A program made the position numbers and the translations under genes. A model generated the notes under the pieces. It saw only the letters and a list, made by a program, of their open reading frames with translations. It had not been told where the DNA came from and did not search any database. A stretch of DNA of 64,000 nucleotides, taken from the NCBI GenBank assembly GCA_028284705.1, contig JANQRE010000016.1, positions 1 to 64,000 on the forward strand, given 5' to 3'. Source of the stretch: Paracoccaceae bacterium. GTDB lineage: Bacteria; Pseudomonadota; Alphaproteobacteria; Rhodobacterales; Rhodobacteraceae. Positions 37,053 to 43,754 of this stretch are shown piece after piece; position 1 is the stretch's first letter; every line of letters begins with the position of its first letter.

Positions 37053-37676
37053 ATGAAGCAGATGGACCCCAAAGAAGCGCTGAAACTGACCCGTGAGGAC
37101 GGGCAGGCGATGCCGGTGAACGAGTTGGACCTCGGCGCGCGGGTGCGGCAATTGCGCAAGGATCGCAGCTGGACGTTGGAGCAGGCCGCGCAGCAGGCGG
37201 GGATGGCGCGCTCGACCCTGTCGAAGATTGAGAACGGTCAGATGTCACCGACATTCGAGGTGATGCGGAAACTGGCGCAAGGTTTGGGCATCGGCATGCC
37301 GCAGCTCTTTACCGCGCCCGCCGAGACGCAAGCCAATGGGCGCATGGATGTGACCCGCAATGAGGACGGCAACCCGGTTATCACGCCGACCTATGAGCAT
37401 GAGCTTCTGGGTGGGAAATTACGGCAGAAAGCGATGCTGCCCTATCGCGCGCGGATCAGAGCCAGACGATTTGAAGATTTCGACGGCTGGGTGCGCCATG
37501 ATGGTGAGGAATTCTTGTATGTGCTGACCGGTGTCGTGCGGCTCTATACAGAGTTCTATGAACCGGTAGAGATGCGTCGCGGCGACAGCGCCTATTACGA
37601 CGCCACGATGGGGCATAATCTGATCTCGATCAGTGATGAGGATGCGTTGATCCTGTGGGTGACGACGCTTCCCTGA
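37053..37676 (+). CDS. XRE-family transcriptional regulator with cupin domain
   Basis: 207 aa. HTH at about 28-82 (LGARVRQLRKDRSWTLEQAAQQAGMARSTLSKIENGQMSPT) and a cupin at about 130-205 (DGEEFLYVLTGVVRLYTEFYEPVEMRRGDSAYYDATMGHNLI). Divergence from the acyl-CoA ligase run suggests it controls that transcript, with the ligase substrate or product as effector; inference only. It ends 4 bp from the convergent 75-aa gene. Confidence 0.9.
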   Translation: MKQMDPKEALKLTREDGQAMPVNELDLGARVRQLRKDRSWTLEQAAQQAGMARSTLSKIENGQMSPTFEVMRKLAQGLGIGMPQLFTAPAETQANGRMDVTRNEDGNPVITPTYEHELLGGKLRQKAMLPYRARIRARRFEDFDGWVRHDGEEFLYVLTGVVRLYTEFYEPVEMRRGDSAYYDATMGHNLISISDEDALILWVTTLP

Positions 37677-37680
37677 GGGG

Positions 37681-37908
37681 CTACGCGGCCGCCTGGGTCT
37701 GTGATTTCGGAGCCGAGAAAGCCATCCAGTCAATCAAGGCATCTTTGGCCTCGCACGCGGTCAATTCATGGGTGTCGGCCAGATACGTGATCAGCTTCGA
37801 CTGATCGCCCCGAAAACGGCGCACGGCCTCCATATCCAGATGCGGAAAATCGCTGCAGAGGCTGTCGATCAGCGACAACCAGTTTTCGAGTACAGAATCC
37901 CAGGACAT
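37681..37908 (-). CDS. Small conserved-looking hypothetical protein (75 aa)
   Basis: 75 aa, soluble, mostly helical, with two cysteines (Cys18 and Cys52) and a clear GGGAG ribosome site about 9 nt before ATG. I do not recognise it. Segments such as FPHLDMEAVRRFRGDQSKLITYLADTHELT look like a compact helical domain. Its promoter has an FNR-type box with class II spacing, which suggests a role under low oxygen or nitrogen-oxide stress. Confidence 0.7.
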   Translation of the reverse strand: MSWDSVLENWLSLIDSLCSDFPHLDMEAVRRFRGDQSKLITYLADTHELTACEAKDALIDWMAFSAPKSQTQAAA

Positions 37909-37953
37909 ATGCGTGCTCCCTTACTGACGACCGTTTACACAGGTCAGGCTATT

Positions 37954-38001
37954 CAGAAGAGATTAAGCGGCTCCTAACGCGGCGCACTTGACCTATGTCA
38001 A
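37954..38001 (-). promoter_or_regulatory. FNR/CRP-type promoter of the 75-aa gene
   Basis: TTGAC-CTAT-GTCAA (37988-38001) is a perfect FNR-family inverted repeat. On the minus strand TTAATC at 37966-37961 is a -10 candidate, placing the start near 37954 and the box centre at about -41, the same geometry as at 19545. FnrL, or a Dnr/NnrR-type protein preferring TTGAC, could bind. Confidence 0.6.
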
Positions 38002-38013
38002 TACATTCAAGTT

Positions 38014-38679
38014 TTAGTCCAAGCTTTTGGTGTCATTCGGAAAAAGCCACCGAAAGACAGGCGTAGAAACGACTGCGATCAGAAGCTGCACGATCACGAA
38101 GGCCGCAATATGCGCGGGATCGATTCCAGCGAAGGTATCTGTGAACCCCCGTGAAATCGTCACCGCAGGGTTTGCGAAACTGGTCGACGCCGTGAACCAA
38201 TAGGCCCCGGTGATGTAGAGTGCGACGAGGGTGGGAACGGCCTCGGATCGGTGGCGAACACCGCCAAGGATCACGAAGAGGAGGCCGAAGGTCGCGAGCC
38301 CTTCCGAGACCCATTGTGCGATCCCGGTGCGGGCGGTGGTGGAGGCCTGCAGGATGTCGAGACCGAATTGCACATGGGTCAGCCAGACGCCGATAATGCC
38401 GCCCGCGATCTGGCAGGCCACGTAAATCGCGGCATTTTTCGGAGCGATCTCCCCACGCAGGGCGAAAGCCAGCGTCACTGCGGGGTTGAAATGCGCCCCG
38501 GAGATGGGCCCAAGCACCGTGATCAGGAAATAGAGCGCACAGCCAGTGGCGATGGCATTGGCGAGCAGAGCGATGGCGATATTTCCGCCCGCAAGGCTGT
38601 CGCCCATGATGCCCGAGCCAACAACAGAGACCAGAAGAAGGCCGGTTCCGAGCGCCTCGGCGGCGTATTTGCGGATCAT
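38014..38679 (-). CDS. aqpS: Aquaglyceroporin, arsenic-linked (AqpS-like)
   Basis: 221 aa MIP-family channel with six helices and two half-helix NPA motifs: HFNPAVTL (Asn65) and FANPAVTI (Asn170). It overlaps arsC by 4 bp. In Sinorhizobium meliloti an aquaglyceroporin, AqpS, replaces the ArsB pump and lets arsenite made by ArsC flow out; the same pairing here supports that role. No arsR or arsH is adjacent. Confidence 0.88.
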   Translation of the reverse strand: MIRKYAAEALGTGLLLVSVVGSGIMGDSLAGGNIAIALLANAIATGCALYFLITVLGPISGAHFNPAVTLAFALRGEIAPKNAAIYVACQIAGGIIGVWLTHVQFGLDILQASTTARTGIAQWVSEGLATFGLLFVILGGVRHRSEAVPTLVALYITGAYWFTASTSFANPAVTISRGFTDTFAGIDPAHIAAFVIVQLLIAVVSTPVFRWLFPNDTKSLD

Positions 38680-39122
38680 GTGAGCGTTCCGATCTGCATC
38701 AAGGCGGCGCGGTCGGATTTATCCTTCAGCGCGGTGAAGGCATCGACCCGCAGTTTCAGCAGGCGGTAGGCCTCGGCGAAGGCGGCGGGCTCATCCTCGG
38801 CGCCGGCAGGGTCCTCGACGCCCCAATGCGCTTGGGTTGGGCCACCGGGCCAGATCGGGCAGGTCTCTCCGGCGGCGGAGGCGCAGACAGTGATCACCAA
38901 GTCGAGGTCTGGAGCGTCTGGGCCGGCGAATTCGTCCCAGCTTTTCGAGCGTGGATTGTCCAAGGTGATGCCGTGCTGCGCGAGCGTCTCGATGGCGACC
39001 GGATTGACGCGACCGACCGGGTTGGAGCCCGCCGAGAAGGCCGTGAACCCGGCCTTGTTCAGAAGCCCTTCCAGCAGGATCGAGCGCGCGGAATTGCCGG
39101 TGCAGAGGCTGAGAATATTCAT
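38676..39122 (-). CDS. arsC: Arsenate reductase, low-molecular-weight phosphatase type (ArsC)
   Basis: 148 aa. The phosphatase loop CTGNSARS (Cys7-X5-Arg13) binds arsenate and the later cysteines in ITVCASAAGETCPIWPG supply the redox relay. It reduces arsenate to arsenite with thioredoxin or a related donor. Upstream, only 61 bp separate it from the patatin gene on the same strand, and no obvious ArsR box was found. Confidence 0.93.
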   Translation of the reverse strand: MNILSLCTGNSARSILLEGLLNKAGFTAFSAGSNPVGRVNPVAIETLAQHGITLDNPRSKSWDEFAGPDAPDLDLVITVCASAAGETCPIWPGGPTQAHWGVEDPAGAEDEPAAFAEAYRLLKLRVDAFTALKDKSDRAALMQIGTLT

Positions 39123-39183
39123 GATGTCCCCCGTTTTTCCAGCGGCTACGGCTGCAATGTAACAGCGGTATGACAGTGCTGGG

Positions 39184-40212
39184 TCAGCGAAACATATCGG
39201 GCAGATTGACGGAGTTCTCGGACCCCAGATTGTCCCAATGGTCGCGGAGGAATTCTCCTGCTGCGCGGCGACCCGCGCTTTTCAATTTGTCGAGCACCGG
39301 AGGGGTGGGGATCAGTTTCGTCGCGACGGAAAGCTGCGTCATCAGATCATCATCGGCGATCATGTGGATGATCGGATTTTTCATTGCCTTTTCGGAGATG
39401 TTGCCCTCGGAAATCAGGCGCTGAACGAAGTTGATCGCCCGAAGTTCCCGCAAAAGGGAGCCATTGAAGCTGATCTCATTCAGCCGGTTCTGGATCGCTT
39501 GCGGCGTGCGCGGGATTTCCTCGCGGTAGAGCGGGTTGATATTCACGATGACGATGTCGCGCGGAAGGTCGTCATGAAACAGCGGGAAGAGGGCCGGGTT
39601 GCCCATGTAACCGCCGTCCCAATAGGCCTCTTTGGCCTTGGTTTCGGGGTCTTCGATCTCGATGGCCTGAAAGACGGTGGGCAGACAGCCGGAGGCGAGG
39701 ATCGCGTCCGTGGTGATCTCCTCACCGGTGAAAATCCGAATGCGACCGGTGCGCACATTGGTGGCGCAGATATGCAGCTCAGGCCCGGTTTTGGCGCAGA
39801 CCTTGTCATAGGAGAACTGATCCGCAACGCGACGCAGCGGATGATGATAGAGCGGGCCGAACTGATAGGGGCTCGCCATCCGGCTCATAAACTCGAGGCT
39901 TTGGTAGAAGGGCGAAAGCTCGACGGAGCGTGAGATGGCTTGCGGCGAGATGCCGGTCATCCAGCCATACATAGAGGAGTGCTCGGTGGCGCCTATCTCC
40001 GACCAGAGCCAATCGAGTTTCTTCTTCGCGCCGTCGCGGCCGTTTTCGATCAGACCGGACTTCAGAGCCGCGCCGTTCATGGCCCCGGCGGAGGTGCCGG
40101 AGATGCCCGCGATCTCCAACTTTTCTTCTTCCAGCAGGCGGTCGAGCACGCCCCAGGTGAAGGCGCCATGGGCCCCGCCGCCCTGTAGAGCGATATTGAT
40201 CTGTTTGGTCAT
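39184..40212 (-). CDS. Patatin-like phospholipase
   Basis: 342 aa from MTKQINIALQGGG. The oxyanion motif GGGAHGAF, the nucleophile elbow GISGTSAGAMNG (GxSxG) and the catalytic Asp in YWDGGYMGNPALFP make an intact Ser-Asp dyad. Likely a cytoplasmic lipid acyl hydrolase; poly-hydroxybutyrate depolymerases also occur in this family, and the neighbouring bdhA is of interest, but that is inference. The ATG has no Shine-Dalgarno; instead the first palindrome of the 40220-40311 array lies 8 bp upstream. Confidence 0.92.
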   Translation of the reverse strand: MTKQINIALQGGGAHGAFTWGVLDRLLEEEKLEIAGISGTSAGAMNGAALKSGLIENGRDGAKKKLDWLWSEIGATEHSSMYGWMTGISPQAISRSVELSPFYQSLEFMSRMASPYQFGPLYHHPLRRVADQFSYDKVCAKTGPELHICATNVRTGRIRIFTGEEITTDAILASGCLPTVFQAIEIEDPETKAKEAYWDGGYMGNPALFPLFHDDLPRDIVIVNINPLYREEIPRTPQAIQNRLNEISFNGSLLRELRAINFVQRLISEGNISEKAMKNPIIHMIADDDLMTQLSVATKLIPTPPVLDKLKSAGRRAAGEFLRDHWDNLGSENSVNLPDMFR

Positions 40213-40219
40213 GGGCGCC

Positions 40220-40311
40220 AAGGGCGGTTCGAATCGCCTTTAGAACGCAATTTCGAAATCGCGTCGGACGTCGCTTGCAAGCGACGTGGGTAAGGGCTTT
40301 CGAAAGCCCTT
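40220..40311. repeat. Array of four ~20-bp palindromes, 23-24 bp period
   Basis: Four inverted repeats follow one another: 40220-40241 (AAGGGCGGTTCGAATCGCCTT-like, imperfect), 40245-40264 (ACGCAATTTCGAAATCGCGT, one mismatched pair), 40268-40287 (ACGTCGCTTGCAAGCGACGT, perfect) and 40292-40311 (AAGGGCTTTCGAAAGCCCTT, perfect). Their centres at 40230.5, 40254.5, 40277.5 and 40301.5 are 24, 23 and 24 bp apart, each on TTCGAA or TTGCAA. The array fills the gap between bdhA and the patatin gene. Confidence 0.8.
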
Positions 40312-40312
40312 C

Positions 40313-41095
40313 TCATAGTGCCGTCCAGCCGCCGTCGACCGAAATCGTGGTCCCCGTGATCTGCTGCGCGGCATCGGAACAGAGGAACGTCGCTACGCCA
40401 CCGAGCTGCTCGGTCGTCGCAAACTCTTTCGAGGGTTGGCGCTGGAGCATGACTTCGCGAATGACGGTCTCGCGATCCATCTGGTATTTTTCCATCGTGT
40501 CGGGGATCTGGCTCTCGACCAGCGGTGTCATCACGTAGCCTGGGCAGATGGCATTGGCCGTGATCGGTTCCTCCGCCGTCTCGAGCGCGACCACTTTCGT
40601 CATGCCCACCACGCCGTGTTTTGCGGCGACATAAGCCGACTTGTAAGGCGAGGCGGTGAGCCCATGGGCCGAGGAGATGTTGATCACGCGACCCCAACCC
40701 GCGGCGCGCATCATCGGCAGAGCCATCGCTGTGGTGTGGAAGGTGGAGTTCAGCATGATCGCGATGATCGCGTCCCATTTCGCCACCGGAAATTCGTCGA
40801 TGGGGGAGACATGCTGGATACCGGCATTGTTCACCAGAATATCGCATTTCCCGGCTTGTGTGATCAGCGCCCGCGCTTCATCGCCTTTGGACAGGTCAGC
40901 CTTGATGTAGCGCGCGGAGGTGCTGGTTTGCTGGCTGATCTCATTGGCCAGCGCGTGATCCTCATCGCGGTCGGTGAAGGAGTTCAGAACCACATCCGCG
41001 CCGGCTTTGGCGAGTTCCCGGGCGATGCCGAGACCGATGCCGGAATTGGAGCCGGTGATGACGGCAGTCTTGCCGCGGAGAGGGCGATCTGACAT
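40313..41095 (-). CDS. bdhA: 3-hydroxybutyrate dehydrogenase
   Basis: 260 aa classical short-chain dehydrogenase from MSDRPLRGK. Cofactor motif TGSNSGIGLGIA, NNAGIQHVSPIDEF, catalytic Ser in INISSAHG and the YKSAYVAAKHG active site are present; the ending ITGTTISVDGGWTAL and the whole pattern match D-3-hydroxybutyrate dehydrogenases. It oxidises 3-hydroxybutyrate to acetoacetate with NAD in polyhydroxybutyrate use. A PhaR-like motif lies upstream and a palindrome array begins 2 bp after its stop. Confidence 0.93.
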   Translation of the reverse strand: MSDRPLRGKTAVITGSNSGIGLGIARELAKAGADVVLNSFTDRDEDHALANEISQQTSTSARYIKADLSKGDEARALITQAGKCDILVNNAGIQHVSPIDEFPVAKWDAIIAIMLNSTFHTTAMALPMMRAAGWGRVINISSAHGLTASPYKSAYVAAKHGVVGMTKVVALETAEEPITANAICPGYVMTPLVESQIPDTMEKYQMDRETVIREVMLQRQPSKEFATTEQLGGVATFLCSDAAQQITGTTISVDGGWTAL

Positions 41096-41127
41096 CGGGA
41101 TTTTCCTTCCAGGTTTCAAGCGATCTT

Positions 41128-41153
41128 TTGCGGTGCAGCATAAATGTTGCACC
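41128..41153. promoter_or_regulatory. TGC/GCA-rich inverted repeats upstream of bdhA (PhaR-like)
   Basis: TTGC-GGT-GCAG (41128-41138) fits the TGC-N3-GCA pattern known for PhaR of Paracoccus and Rhodobacter, and overlaps a longer GGTGCA (41132-41137)/TGCACC (41148-41153) repeat. It lies 33-58 bp upstream of bdhA, so a link to polyhydroxybutyrate control is plausible. The short motif makes a chance match possible. Confidence 0.35.
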
Positions 41154-41221
41154 AGCGAAGGGAAGGGCGAAGGCGTGGGCGTGATGGATCGACACGTGCT
41201 ACGCTCGGAGGGCTGCGGACC

Positions 41222-41250
41222 AAAAAAAACGCCAGCACAAGGCTGGCGTT
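41222..41250 (-). terminator. Strong intrinsic terminator of the candidate sRNA
   Basis: A 9-bp perfect stem (41242-41250 with 41228-41236) with a 5-nt loop is followed on the minus strand by an uninterrupted run of eight T (41229-41222). This is the best rho-independent terminator in the window apart from that after tsf. Confidence 0.85.
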
Positions 41251-41298
41251 AAGTTATTGAGGCAGGTTTCATACAGGCAAGAAACCTATCGAGCAGTG
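41222..41298 (-). ncRNA. Candidate small RNA gene
   Basis: On the minus strand a promoter (TTGGCG 41332-41327, 16-bp spacer, TTATAA 41310-41305) precedes a predicted 77-nt transcript. It folds into a 7-bp hairpin AGGTTTC/GAAACCT (41287-41264) with loop TTGCCTGTAT, a single-stranded linker GCCTCAATAACTT, and a strong terminator AACGCCAGC-loop-GCTGGCGTT (41250-41228) followed by eight T. There is no convincing reading frame, and no minus-strand gene upstream needs this terminator. It is divergent from an oligopeptide-binding protein gene. Confidence 0.6.
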
Positions 41299-41341
41299 CC
41301 ACCTTTATAAGCAATGGATTGCGTGTCGCCAAGCTAAAAGT

Positions 41342-41370
41342 TTGAAAAGGTTGAAAACCCTCAGTAGCAT
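41342..41370 (+). promoter_or_regulatory. Promoter of the solute-binding protein gene
   Basis: TTGAAA (41342-41347), a 17-bp spacer and TAGCAT (41365-41370) form a plausible housekeeping promoter about 42 bp upstream of the ATG, with AAGGA as ribosome site. It is back to back with the minus-strand sRNA promoter; the two -35 elements are only 9 bp apart. Confidence 0.5.
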
Positions 41371-41411
41371 GATCGCTAACGAATACAGGCGGATCAAGGA
41401 TTGTTGCCAAA

Positions 41412-43223
41412 ATGAAACCTGATTTTTTCCGGTCTTGCGCCCGCGCACTGGCCGTCTCGGCGTTCATTTTTACCCCACAGGCGTTCGCAGAGCCGAAACA
41501 TGGCATAGCTATGTATGGCGAACCGGCTCTACCACCGGATTTTGTGTCGCTGCCTTATGCCAACCCAAATGCACCCACCGGAGGGCGATTGGTGGCCGGG
41601 GAGGTCGGCAGCTTCGATTCGCTGAACCCGCATATCCAAAAGGGACGTGTGCCCTGGCAGTTACGGTTCCTGGCTTACGAGAGCCTGATGGGCCGCTCCT
41701 ATGACGAGCCGTTCACGCTTTACGGGCTGATCGCCGAATCGATTGAGGTGGATGAGGCGGGCAAATGGGTGGAGTTCACCTTGAACCCGGCGGCGCGATT
41801 CTCCGATGGAACACCGATCACGTCTGAGGATGTCGTCTGGACCTATGAGACACTCGGCACCAAGGGGCATGGACGCTATCGCGGCTCCTGGGCGAAGATC
41901 GAAAGCGCGGAGATCCCCGAGCCCGGCAAAGTGCGCTTCACCTTCAAGGAGGAGGACCGCGAGCTGGCGCTGATCATGGGGCTGCGTCCGATCCTGAAAA
42001 AGGCTCAATGGGAGGGCAAGGATTTCGAGGAAAGCGGATTGACCGAAATCCCGATCTCCTCGGCGCCTTACGTGATTGATGATTTCGAAGCGGGTCGCTT
42101 CGTCTCGCTGAAACGCAATCCGGACTATTGGGGCCAGGACATCCCGTTCCGCCGCGGCACCAATGTGATCGATGAGATTCGCATGGAGTTTTTCGGCGAC
42201 GCGACCGCGATGTTCGAAGCCTTCAAAGCGGGCGAGTTGAACACACTGCGCGAGACCAACGCGCAGAAATGGGAGACACAGTACGATTTCCCGCGCATGC
42301 GTTCAGGCGATGTGGTGAAATCGCTGATCCCGCATGAGCGCCCCTCGGGCATCGAAGGGTTCGTCATGAACACCCGCAACCCGTTTTTCTCCGATTGGCG
42401 GGTGCGGGAAGCGATGATCCAAGCGTTCAATTTCGAGTTTATCAACGAAAACCTCAATGGCAGCCGTCTGCCGCGGATCACCTCCTACTTTTCCAACTCG
42501 AAGCTCGGCATGCAGCCGGGTCCTGTGACGGGCCGTGTCGCGGAGTTTCTCGAGCCGTTCAAAGACGATCTGGTGCCCGGTGTGATGGAAGGCTATGCGT
42601 TGCCGGTTTCCGATGGCTCGGAGCGCAACCGTGCTGGTATTCGCGCGGCGATTGAACTGTTGGAAGAAGCCGGGTGGGCGATCAAGGATGGTGTGCTGAC
42701 CAATGATGCAGGGCAGCCCTTTGTCTTTGAAATCCTGCTCAAGCAGGGCAGTGCGGAGCATCAGGCGATGATCAATATCTACCAGAAGGCTCTGGAGCGT
42801 CTGGGGATTTTCCCGAGCGTCACGACTGTCGATTCCGCGCAATATCGCGAGCGCACCGACACTTATGATTTCGGCATGGCCCATTACCGGCGCGGGCTTT
42901 CCTTGAGCCCGGGCAATGAACAGTTCGCCTATTGGGGGTCCGATGGGGTGACGACACCGGGATCACGCAATTGGATGGGCATGGAAAGCCCACCCGCCGA
43001 GGCGATGATCCGGCGGATGCTGACCTCCGAGAGCCAGGATGATTATGTTGCTGCCGTGCGCGCACTGGATCGCATCCTGACCGCCGGACGCTACGTCATT
43101 CCGATCTGGTATTCTGACACTTCATTTCTCGCCCATGACAAGCGCCTGAGATATTCGAAGAACCTGCCGGTCTATGGCGATTGGATCGGATTTCAGCCCG
43201 AAGTCTGGTGGTGGGAAGAGTAA
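41412..43223 (+). CDS. Peptide ABC-transporter substrate-binding protein (family 5, YejA-like)
   Basis: 603 aa. A signal peptide (FFRSCARALAVSAFIFTPQAFA) ends before EPKHGIAMYGEP. The body is a periplasmic family 5 binding protein, with opening LPYANPNAPTGGRLVAGEVGSFDSLNPHI and RFSDGTPITSEDVVWTYE, closest in feel to YejA, which binds peptides such as microcin C. No permease or ATPase genes flank it, so it is an orphan that must use components encoded elsewhere. It is divergent from the candidate sRNA. Confidence 0.92.
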   Translation: MKPDFFRSCARALAVSAFIFTPQAFAEPKHGIAMYGEPALPPDFVSLPYANPNAPTGGRLVAGEVGSFDSLNPHIQKGRVPWQLRFLAYESLMGRSYDEPFTLYGLIAESIEVDEAGKWVEFTLNPAARFSDGTPITSEDVVWTYETLGTKGHGRYRGSWAKIESAEIPEPGKVRFTFKEEDRELALIMGLRPILKKAQWEGKDFEESGLTEIPISSAPYVIDDFEAGRFVSLKRNPDYWGQDIPFRRGTNVIDEIRMEFFGDATAMFEAFKAGELNTLRETNAQKWETQYDFPRMRSGDVVKSLIPHERPSGIEGFVMNTRNPFFSDWRVREAMIQAFNFEFINENLNGSRLPRITSYFSNSKLGMQPGPVTGRVAEFLEPFKDDLVPGVMEGYALPVSDGSERNRAGIRAAIELLEEAGWAIKDGVLTNDAGQPFVFEILLKQGSAEHQAMINIYQKALERLGIFPSVTTVDSAQYRERTDTYDFGMAHYRRGLSLSPGNEQFAYWGSDGVTTPGSRNWMGMESPPAEAMIRRMLTSESQDDYVAAVRALDRILTAGRYVIPIWYSDTSFLAHDKRLRYSKNLPVYGDWIGFQPEVWWWEE

Positions 43224-43292
43224 CCCGCCTGCGACGCTGTTCCGCATTGTGATCTTTCCCCGGGCTCCCATTTCTGGGGCAGGGGAAGTGAC

Positions 43293-43754
43293 ATGCGATT
43301 GACCGAGCGAGAGCCCTATTCCTACCGCGCCTTGCCGCAGATGAGCGGTGTGGCGGATGCCGGACCTTTGACAGTGATGGATGCGCAATGCGGGCTTTGC
43401 GCGCGTGGGGCACGATGGATTGCGCGCAATGATGCGAGCGGCGCCTTTCATATCATCCCGCTGCAATCGGAGCGTGGCGAAGCGCTGATGCGCCACTATG
43501 GGCTTGACCCCAACGATCCCCTGTCCTGGCTGCTGATTGAGGAGGGCCGAGCCTATACCTCGCTCGACGCTGTCATTCGCACGGGGCGACTTCTGGGCGG
43601 CAAGTGGCATGCGCTTTCGGTGATGCGGGTGATGCCCCGCCGGTTTCAGGATTGGCTTTACGGGATCGTTGCGCGCAATCGATACAAGGTGATGGGCCGC
43701 GGCGATCTGTGCGCCATGCCGGACCCGGATGTACAGGCGCGGCTATTACTATGA
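43293..43754 (+). CDS. DCC family thiol-disulfide oxidoreductase-like protein (DUF393)
   Basis: 153 aa. MDAQCGLCARGARWIARND is the DUF393 hallmark (DxxCxxC near residues 30-36), followed by DPLSWLLIEEGRAYTSLDAVI and a hydrophobic-aromatic C-terminus (RRFQDWLYGIVARNRYKVMG). The fold is thioredoxin-like; role unknown. It overlaps the next gene by 4 bp, suggesting joint expression. Confidence 0.85.
   Translation: MRLTEREPYSYRALPQMSGVADAGPLTVMDAQCGLCARGARWIARNDASGAFHIIPLQSERGEALMRHYGLDPNDPLSWLLIEEGRAYTSLDAVIRTGRLLGGKWHALSVMRVMPRRFQDWLYGIVARNRYKVMGRGDLCAMPDPDVQARLLL

Noticed and set aside
41249-41506. 85-codon minus-strand reading frame over the sRNA candidate and the 5' end of the binding-protein gene
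   Set aside because: It runs antisense through a clear signal-peptide gene, has no ribosome site or codon bias, and its stop lies inside the terminator stem.
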